A stretch of 39,028 nucleotides of DNA from Bacteroidales bacterium (GTDB lineage: Bacteria; Bacteroidota; Bacteroidia; Bacteroidales; UBA932), in contig JAFUUB010000047.1 in assembly GCA_017483985.1 (NCBI GenBank), forward strand, positions 1 through 39,028. The letters are read 5' to 3'. Below the pieces are notes generated by a model that saw only the letters and a program-made list of their open reading frames with translations, ran no database searches and was not told where the DNA came from. This document shows, piece after piece, positions 32,793-39,028 of this stretch. A program made the position numbers and the translations under genes. Position 1 is the first letter of the stretch, and each line of letters starts with the position of its first letter.

Positions 32793-35700
32793 TTAGAAGA
32801 AGAGACGGGCGCTCAACAGGGCCTGCCAGGTGTTGGCAATGTTCTTATAGGTAACTTCCTTCGGAGCGGTGAAACTGTAGGTACCGTTGGAGATCTCGAG
32901 GATGTTCTCGGAACTGTACTGCTTGGCCAGACCCCAGTTGGAGTTGATCAGGTTACCGACATTGAGGATGTCCGCACCGATCTGCAGGGTGGTCGGACGA
33001 CCGGCGATGTTGACGATGAAGTCCTGGGCGACCTTCAGGTTGAAGCGGTGCAGCCACGGGGCCACCTTGGCACCACGCACACTGTACTCGCCGCGATGGC
33101 TGCTGAGATACTTGTCGCTTTCGATGAAGGACTTAAACTCAGCCTTGTTCTCTTCTGTGGTGAAGACCATGTCCTTGAGGTCCTCGTCCGTCGGGATGTA
33201 GATCAGGTTGAGGGAACCACCTTCACCCGTGACCGGGTTGACGTAGTTGCCGCTGCGGGTACCGATGACGAAGGAACGACGGGTATAGGAGTTGCCGCCG
33301 ACATAGCACTGGTTGTAGCCTTCATAGAAGAGGCCGAACGTCGTGGCAAGGTGACGGCCTTCCTGGAGACGGTAGCTGACATTGGCGATCACGCGGTTCG
33401 GGGAGACGTAGGCAGAGTGGCCGAGTTCCGGATAGTTGGAACCGTTGACAGAGTAGTTGCCACCGGCGAAGAGGGAGGAAACCTGGTCGCCCCAGCCTTC
33501 CTGGATACCCTTGGAACCGCTGCGGGTGTAGGCCGCCATGAGATCCAGGCCGAAGCCGAAGGTCTTCTGCAGCTGGGCGGTCAGGGACCAGTAGCTGCCG
33601 TGCTTGTCGGAGTTGGTCAGGTAGTAAGGGGCAACGGTGGTGCCGGCGGAGGACTTGATGCCTTCGGAAGCCCACTTGGCGCGGATGTTCGGCTCGCCGC
33701 CGAGTGCCTCGGCCTTGACCTCCTTGTAACCCAGACGGGAAGCATAGACCGACGTCAGGTCGTAGTTGTAGATGCCTTCGAAGGAGCCCTTGATGCCCCA
33801 AGGCAGCTGGACGTCAGCCGCGAGGGAAGCTTTCCAGGTAGAAGGCATGCGGAGTTTGTGATCCATGATGGTCGCACCACCCGGGGCCGCCAGGTCCTGG
33901 GCCTTGAAGGTGCCGCCGTAGATGTCCTTCAGGATATCGTTGACATTGTCATGGAAGTTCGGGGTGTTCGGGTTGCTTCCGTCGGTGTCGATGAACTGGG
34001 CCTGCAGGTTGTTGGAATTGCCGACTGCGGAAACGATCCAGACGAACGGGATACGGCCGGTGTAGATACCGGTGCCACCGCGCAGGATCAGGTTGCGGTT
34101 CTTCAGGACGTCCCAGTTGAAACCGAGGCGCGGGGAGACGTTCGGACGGGCCAGCGGCATGTCAGCCGTACTGGTGCCGGTCAGGGAGTTGCCGCGGGCG
34201 GCGAGCTGGAGGTACTCCTTGTTCTCGTTGTTCGCGATGGTCGGATAGACCGGGAGTTCGAAGCGGATGCCGGCGGTCAGCTTGAAGTAATCGCTGAACG
34301 TGACCTCATCCTGGGCATACCAGGAATACTGCATGTACTCGAAGGACGGATAGACCTGGGCGAGGTCGTCGCGGTTGGAGTGGGTGATGGCGAAGGCGAC
34401 CGGCTTGCCGGCGGCCTTGAAGCTCTCCCAGCTGTCATAGACATAGTAGCCGAGGCCACCCTGCATGAAGCCGTTCTTGGTGTTGTTGTATTCGTACTGG
34501 AGGCCGATGACCCAGTTGTGGATGCCGTTGGCCCAGGTCAGTTCGTCGGTAGCGACGATGGTCTGGACATCGCGGAGGTTGCCATAGGTGAACGGATCCG
34601 GACCGAAGGAGGTCAGGACGGCACGCTGGTCCTTGCCGTTCTTGTCAACGTAGTTCTCGAGGATATCGACGGTCGGGAAGTTGGCACCCACGAAGGAACG
34701 GGGCTCGTTCTGGTGGGACCAGGTAACGCGGAACATGTTGTCGGCACGGCCGATGCGGGAATTGAGCTCGGCGGCGACGGAGGTGAAGTTCTGCTCCTGG
34801 AAGTAGCGGTTGGACTCGAAGTACATCGCATAGTCCGAAGTACGGCCGTAGGTGTTGCGGTCATACGGGTTCGGGTTGATCGGGTTGACCGAGTTGGAAG
34901 GGTTGTTCGAGTTGCTGGTGTGGGTGTGGCTGAAACGGACGTTCAGCTTGTTGGCGTCGTTGATGATCCAGTCGAGACGGGCCATCATCTTGTAGTCCGG
35001 GGTGGAGAAGGAATAGCCCTGATAGCGGCCCGGGTCATAACCATAGGTGCTGGAAAGGTATTCCTTGACTTCTTTCATGAAGGATTCGGTCGGACGGACG
35101 GTCGTGCCGCCGGCAGCGAAGTTCGGATCGACGCGGCCGGAAGCCGTGCTGACGACCTTGCTGGAACCCGGAACGGTATCCCAGGTGTACTCACCGTTGA
35201 CGAAGAAGAAAAGCTTGTTCTTGATGATCGGGCCACCCAGGGTGAAACCGACGGTGTTGTTGAGCATGTCCGTCTTGGTAAGCTCGTCTTCACCGACCTT
35301 GTAGCCACGCATGTCCTGGCTGGTGTAATAGTCGTAGACAGAAGCTTTGAACTGGTTGGTACCGCTCTTGGTGACGGCGTTGATCGCACCGCCGGTGAAG
35401 CCGGACATACGGACGTCGAACGGGGTGATATTGACGCTCATCTGCTCGATCGCATCGAGGGAGATCGGGGTGCCGCCGGCAGGCAGGTTGGAACCGATAC
35501 CGAAAGCGTTGTTGAACGCGGCACCGTCGACGGTCACGTAGGAAGAACGGTAGTTACCGCCACCGATGGCCAGACCGTTGGTGGTCGCGGAGGCCTGCGG
35601 GGTCAGTTTCATGACATCGTTCATGCTGCGGCTGACGGACGGGAGGTTGTTCATCGTGCGCTGGCTGACGGACGTACCGATACCGGAGCGCTTGATGTTC

Positions 35701-36089
35701 ATGCCGGATTCGGTGCCATCGGCGACGAAGACGGCTGCGTCAAGGTTGATGGATTCTTCCTCAAGGTCAGAATTGACAGTGACGGTCTCACCGAGAGGAG
35801 CATAGATACCCTGGTTTTCCACCTTGCGGTATCCGAGGACGTCGACGGTCACGGTGTACGGACCGCCCGGGGTAAGACCGCTGAGACGGTAGGCACCACG
35901 GCTATCCGTCACGGCATAGTAGGTAGCACCTGTCGGCTGGTAGACAGCGACAACCGGAGCGCCAATCACGGCGCCTTGGGCATCAGCCACGCGGCCGGCG
36001 ATGGATGCAGTCGTCACCTGGGCATAGGCGACGACGCTCGCTACCATCGAAATGGCGGCAAGCAAAACATACTTGAAAGAATGTTTCAT
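32793..36089 (-). CDS. Oar-like TonB-dependent outer membrane receptor (stand-alone copy)
   Basis: This 1098-residue protein is a paralogue of the receptor encoded just downstream. It has a signal peptide (ASVVAYAQ), a carboxypeptidase-regulatory-like domain at about 25-105 (ASIAGRVADAQGAVIGAPV), a plug with SGFTGGAINAVTKSGTN and GPIIKNKLFFFVNGEY, and a barrel with YSWYAQDEVTFSDYFKLT ending in LFF. It has its own promoter (36127-36134) and a strong terminator (32740-32769), so unlike the other copy it is monocistronic. No partner lipoprotein gene is attached. Its cargo is unknown; related Oar proteins are abundant outer membrane proteins with poorly defined substrates, and some serve protein secretion or adhesion phenotypes rather than nutrient uptake. 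Sequence identity to the neighbour is concentrated in plug and turn motifs. Confidence 0.93.
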   Translation of the reverse strand: MKHSFKYVLLAAISMVASVVAYAQVTTASIAGRVADAQGAVIGAPVVAVYQPTGATYYAVTDSRGAYRLSGLTPGGPYTVTVDVLGYRKVENQGIYAPLGETVTVNSDLEEESINLDAAVFVADGTESGMNIKRSGIGTSVSQRTMNNLPSVSRSMNDVMKLTPQASATTNGLAIGGGNYRSSYVTVDGAAFNNAFGIGSNLPAGGTPISLDAIEQMSVNITPFDVRMSGFTGGAINAVTKSGTNQFKASVYDYYTSQDMRGYKVGEDELTKTDMLNNTVGFTLGGPIIKNKLFFFVNGEYTWDTVPGSSKVVSTASGRVDPNFAAGGTTVRPTESFMKEVKEYLSSTYGYDPGRYQGYSFSTPDYKMMARLDWIINDANKLNVRFSHTHTSNSNNPSNSVNPINPNPYDRNTYGRTSDYAMYFESNRYFQEQNFTSVAAELNSRIGRADNMFRVTWSHQNEPRSFVGANFPTVDILENYVDKNGKDQRAVLTSFGPDPFTYGNLRDVQTIVATDELTWANGIHNWVIGLQYEYNNTKNGFMQGGLGYYVYDSWESFKAAGKPVAFAITHSNRDDLAQVYPSFEYMQYSWYAQDEVTFSDYFKLTAGIRFELPVYPTIANNENKEYLQLAARGNSLTGTSTADMPLARPNVSPRLGFNWDVLKNRNLILRGGTGIYTGRIPFVWIVSAVGNSNNLQAQFIDTDGSNPNTPNFHDNVNDILKDIYGGTFKAQDLAAPGGATIMDHKLRMPSTWKASLAADVQLPWGIKGSFEGIYNYDLTSVYASRLGYKEVKAEALGGEPNIRAKWASEGIKSSAGTTVAPYYLTNSDKHGSYWSLTAQLQKTFGFGLDLMAAYTRSGSKGIQEGWGDQVSSLFAGGNYSVNGSNYPELGHSAYVSPNRVIANVSYRLQEGRHLATTFGLFYEGYNQCYVGGNSYTRRSFVIGTRSGNYVNPVTGEGGSLNLIYIPTDEDLKDMVFTTEENKAEFKSFIESDKYLSSHRGEYSVRGAKVAPWLHRFNLKVAQDFIVNIAGRPTTLQIGADILNVGNLINSNWGLAKQYSSENILEISNGTYSFTAPKEVTYKNIANTWQALLSARLFF

Positions 36090-36126
36090 AGATATTAATG
36101 AATGGGTTGGTTGTATTTTCCGGCCG

Positions 36127-36134
36127 CAAAGATA
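36127..36134 (-). promoter_or_regulatory. Promoter -7 box of the stand-alone Oar gene
   Basis: On the minus strand TATCTTTG matches TAnnTTTG, 37 nt before the ATG at 36089. The region 36135-36205 between this box and the metK promoter is AT-rich and holds nothing else I can name. Confidence 0.65.
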
Positions 36135-36205
36135 AAATAATCCATGAGAATCGGAAAATAAAAAATCGTTTTACCTTATATTTCATCGTTTTAGCGCGAA
36201 AAAAG

Positions 36206-36236
36206 TTTGGAATTATCAGTTTTCTGCGTACCTTTG
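36206..36236 (+). promoter_or_regulatory. metK promoter (TTTG, 19 nt, TACCTTTG)
   Basis: TTTG at 36206-36209 and TACCTTTG at 36229-36236 are separated by 19 nt, a full match to the Bacteroidetes -33/-7 consensus. Transcription should begin near 36241, which leaves a leader of about 165 nt before metK. Confidence 0.8.
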
Positions 36237-36251
36237 CCATCCCTTTTGGGA

Positions 36252-36298
36252 ATGTGGACAGATTTGCCTGCTTGCAACCACGTAAAAAAATGCTAAAA
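36252..36298 (+). ncRNA. SAM-II-like riboswitch aptamer upstream of metK
   Basis: A 6-bp stem, ATGTGG (36252-36257) with CCACGT (36278-36283), encloses GATTTGCCTGCTTGCAA (36261-36277) and is followed by an A-rich stretch and GCTAAAA (36292-36298). The order stem, GATTT...TTGCAA, stem, A-rich, GCTAAA is that of the SAM-II class, known from alphaproteobacteria and Bacteroidetes. It begins about 11 nt after the predicted transcription start, and metK makes SAM, so feedback control makes sense. The 3' GG-rich pseudoknot strand of the classical SAM-II is not obvious here, so it could be a variant or a chance likeness. Confidence 0.5.
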
Positions 36299-36301
36299 TG
36301 T

Positions 36302-36331
36302 TGACCCCTGGTCACGCCGAAAACTGTGACC
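36302..36331 (+). promoter_or_regulatory. Two mutually exclusive leader hairpins
   Basis: TGACC-CCT-GGTCA (36302-36314) and GGTCAC...GTGACC (36310-36315 with 36326-36331, 10-nt loop) share the GGTCA segment, so only one can form at a time. They lie between the aptamer-like segment and the terminator, where a switching element would be expected. Confidence 0.45.
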
Positions 36332-36364
36332 GCTTTTCATATCAATGTTTTGTGTTTTTGTGAT

Positions 36365-36394
36365 GGCTCCGCGTTCCCCCAAGGAGCCTTTTTT
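36365..36394 (+). terminator. Intrinsic terminator / attenuator in the metK leader
   Basis: GGCTCC (36365-36370) and GGAGCC (36383-36388) form a stem with a 12-nt loop followed by six T. It ends 10 nt before the metK ATG. No gene precedes it on this strand, so it must act on the metK transcript itself, which points to transcription attenuation. Confidence 0.65.
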
Positions 36395-36404
36395 GTATGT
36401 TGAT

Positions 36405-37670
<1,266 letters not shown>

Positions 37671-37681
37671 AGATTCCGGGG

Positions 37682-38662
37682 TCAGGGATTGACCCAGTGG
37701 ATGCGGATGCCTTTGCGTTCCATCCCGCGGAACCAGGTCATCTGGCGCTTGGCAAACTGATGGATGGCGTTGCCCAGGAGGATGCGCATCTCCTCCTCAT
37801 TCAGGATGCCGAGGACATGCTGGGTGACATATTTGTATTCCAGCCCGTAGTACATCAGGTCTTCCGCCGCAACACCTTCCGCCAGCAGGCGGCGGACCTC
37901 GTCCGCCAGGCCCGCTGCCAGGCGCTCGTCCAGCCGCCGGTCGATCCGGGCGACCCGCTGCTCGCGGGAGACCAGCGTCCCGATGTAAAAGACCTTTTTC
38001 GGCAGGAAATGGCTGCGGACGACCGGATGCTCCTGTTCATACAGGGCGACTTCCAGGGCGCGGATGGTACGCCGGCGGGATTCCAGGACGGAAGCCTCGG
38101 TCTCAGGCCGCAGGGCCAGGAGGCGGGCATGCAGGTCCGCCGTGGTCTCCTGTTCCAGTTCCGCCCGGAGCGCCGCATCCGGCGGGACCTGGGGCAGCGG
38201 ATAGCCGCAGGTGGCCGCTTCGATGTAGAGGCCGGAGCCGCCGCAGAGGATCGGGAGGCATCCCCGGTCCCGCACATCCCGGAACGCCCGCTCGAAATCC
38301 TGCTGGAACTGATAAATGTCATACCGGGTACCGGCATCCGCGATGTCGATCAGGTGATAGGGGATCTCCCCGTATTCGTCCAGGTCCTTGCCGGTTCCGA
38401 GGTCCATCCCCCGGTAGACCTGACGGGAGTCGCCTGAAAGGATTTCCGCGACGGGCCGGCCGGCAAGCCGGTTGAAGGCGCGGGCCAGTTCCACGGCATA
38501 GCGGGTCTTGCCGGAGGCCGTGGGGCCCAGCACGCAGACAAGGTCGGTCTCCCCCGATGCGCAGGCGGCGAAAAGGGCGGGGATATCCAGGATCTCCGGT
38601 TCGGGCAGTTCCGCCATCGGCGGGACTCCGGGCCGGTCGGGAAGCAGTTCAGTCCGGTTCAT
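37682..38662 (-). CDS. miaA: tRNA dimethylallyltransferase (MiaA)
   Basis: MiaA transfers a dimethylallyl group from DMAPP to N6 of A37 in tRNAs that read UNN codons. The P-loop GPTASGKT lies close to the N-terminus, and [16 protein letters not shown], the DMAPP/tRNA-contact region, follows; GGSGLYIEA and the C-terminal [11 protein letters not shown] are also diagnostic. The gene ends 12 nt from metK, convergently. The start is uncertain: ATG at 38662 (326 residues) is preferred because the promoter box at 38701-38708 would leave only 2-4 nt before the ATG at 38692; the ATG at 38617 (311 residues) is also possible. The N-terminal 40 residues before the P-loop are longer than usual. Confidence 0.93.
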   Translation of the reverse strand: MNRTELLPDRPGVPPMAELPEPEILDIPALFAACASGETDLVCVLGPTASGKTRYAVELARAFNRLAGRPVAEILSGDSRQVYRGMDLGTGKDLDEYGEIPYHLIDIADAGTRYDIYQFQQDFERAFRDVRDRGCLPILCGGSGLYIEAATCGYPLPQVPPDAALRAELEQETTADLHARLLALRPETEASVLESRRRTIRALEVALYEQEHPVVRSHFLPKKVFYIGTLVSREQRVARIDRRLDERLAAGLADEVRRLLAEGVAAEDLMYYGLEYKYVTQHVLGILNEEEMRILLGNAIHQFAKRQMTWFRGMERKGIRIHWVNP

Positions 38663-38700
38663 GGCAGGCGATTCCGGCGGTTTGACCGGCATCGTTGTGA

Positions 38701-38708
38701 CAAAGTTA
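38701..38708 (-). promoter_or_regulatory. Promoter -7 box for miaA
   Basis: On the minus strand TAACTTTG matches TAnnTTTG, 38 nt before the ATG at 38662. It overlaps the upstream element of the divergent smpB promoter. Confidence 0.55.
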
Positions 38709-38719
38709 AGGATTTTCCG

Positions 38720-38727
38720 TATATTTG
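38720..38727 (+). promoter_or_regulatory. Promoter -7 box for smpB
   Basis: TATATTTG matches TAnnTTTG and lies 35 nt before the smpB ATG. A TTG at 38695-38697 is 22 nt upstream, a slightly long -33 spacing. The miaA and smpB promoters are back to back. Confidence 0.65.
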
Positions 38728-38762
38728 CATCCCTTTCCGTCAGACAGAAAGGAAGAAAGGAC

Positions 38763-39028
38763 ATGCCGAAAGCGAAAAGCAAAGTACAGATCACCAACCG
38801 CAGGGCCTCGTTCGATTACGAGTTCCTCGAGACGTTCACGGCGGGCATCCAGCTCGTCGGGACCGAGATCAAGTCCATCCGGGCGGGCAAGGCCTCGCTG
38901 GTGGACGCCTTCTGCTATTTCGACCAGCACGGCCAGCTCTATGTCAAAGGGATGAACATCGCCCAGTATTTCTGGGGTTCCTGGGGCCAGCACGAACCCG
39001 TCCGGGACCGCAAACTCTTGCTGACCAA
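38763..39028 (+). CDS. smpB: SsrA-binding protein SmpB, partial (cut by right edge)
   Basis: SmpB binds tmRNA and delivers it to stalled ribosomes for trans-translation. The 88 visible codons read [20 protein letters not shown] and continue with [40 protein letters not shown] and RDRKLLLT, which is a clear N-terminal two-thirds of SmpB; the C-terminal tail lies outside the window. The ATG at 38763 is preceded by AAAGGAC, a modest Shine-Dalgarno, and by a good promoter box. It is divergent from miaA. The frame stays open to the edge. Confidence 0.96.
   Translation, partial: MPKAKSKVQITNRRASFDYEFLETFTAGIQLVGTEIKSIRAGKASLVDAFCYFDQHGQLYVKGMNIAQYFWGSWGQHEPVRDRKLLLT

Noticed and set aside
36345..36404. 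Upstream in-frame ATG at 36345 as the metK start
   Set aside because: It would encode a 20-residue extension that covers a terminator hairpin and is not typical of MetK N-termini.
37679..37695. Hairpin GGGTCA-GGGAT-TGACCC between metK and miaA as a two-way terminator
   Set aside because: It has only 6 bp, no T-run on either strand, and lies partly inside the end of miaA. It could be chance.

Overview
The window looks like a chromosomal segment of a GC-rich member of the Bacteroidales. The signs are a SusC/SusD pair, FecR/ECF-sigma control, BACON, DUF1735 and DUF5689 lipoproteins, Oar-type TonB receptors, and several promoters with the Bacteroidetes -7 box TAnnTTTG. The genus cannot be fixed from sequence alone. 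The base composition is higher in GC than typical Bacteroides and would fit Rikenellaceae-like or other uncultured gut lineages.

Region 1 (1-14893, with manA at 15695-16726) is a mannoside / N-glycan utilisation locus. On the minus strand a FecR anti-sigma factor is followed by SusC (with an STN signalling domain), a SusD-like_2 lipoprotein, a GH18-fold lipoprotein that has lost its catalytic acids, a DUF1735-LamG lipoprotein and a truncated DUF1735 lipoprotein at the left edge. Divergently on the plus strand lie an ECF sigma factor, a GH130 phosphorylase and two GH92 alpha-mannosidases. ManA follows after a gap. The expected flow is capture of high-mannose glycan at the surface, trimming by GH92, phosphorolysis of the Man-beta-1,4-GlcNAc core by GH130, and entry of mannose-6-phosphate into glycolysis through ManA. 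The order resembles the known B. thetaiotaomicron high-mannose N-glycan locus. The three internal junctions susC-susD-GH18-LamG each carry TAAGGAGGA, where the stop codon is part of a full Shine-Dalgarno, which is unusual for this phylum.

Region 2 (14894-15694) is an 800-base gap without a credible gene. It holds three different families of paired inverted repeats, each a two-unit tandem with constant loop length.

Region 3 (16746-20134) has a DUF4886 SGNH-type protein whose start is preceded by a 15-bp perfect dyad containing two TTACGTAA palindromes, and a convergent M3 peptidyl-dipeptidase.

Region 4 (32680 down to 20151, minus strand) is a compact seven-gene transcription unit: an Oar-like TonB receptor, a BACON lipoprotein, a BACON/multi-OB-fold lipoprotein, a secreted DNA/RNA non-specific endonuclease, an exported EEP-family nuclease/phosphodiesterase, a second TonB receptor and a DUF5689 OB-fold lipoprotein. 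It is bounded by a promoter and a strong hairpin. I read it as a candidate extracellular nucleic-acid scavenging system; this is inference from the family content. A second Oar paralogue (32793-36089) sits upstream as its own unit with promoter and intrinsic terminator.

Region 5 (36206-39028) is housekeeping: metK behind a long leader that contains a SAM-II-like aptamer and an intrinsic terminator, then convergent miaA, then smpB divergent from miaA and cut by the right edge.
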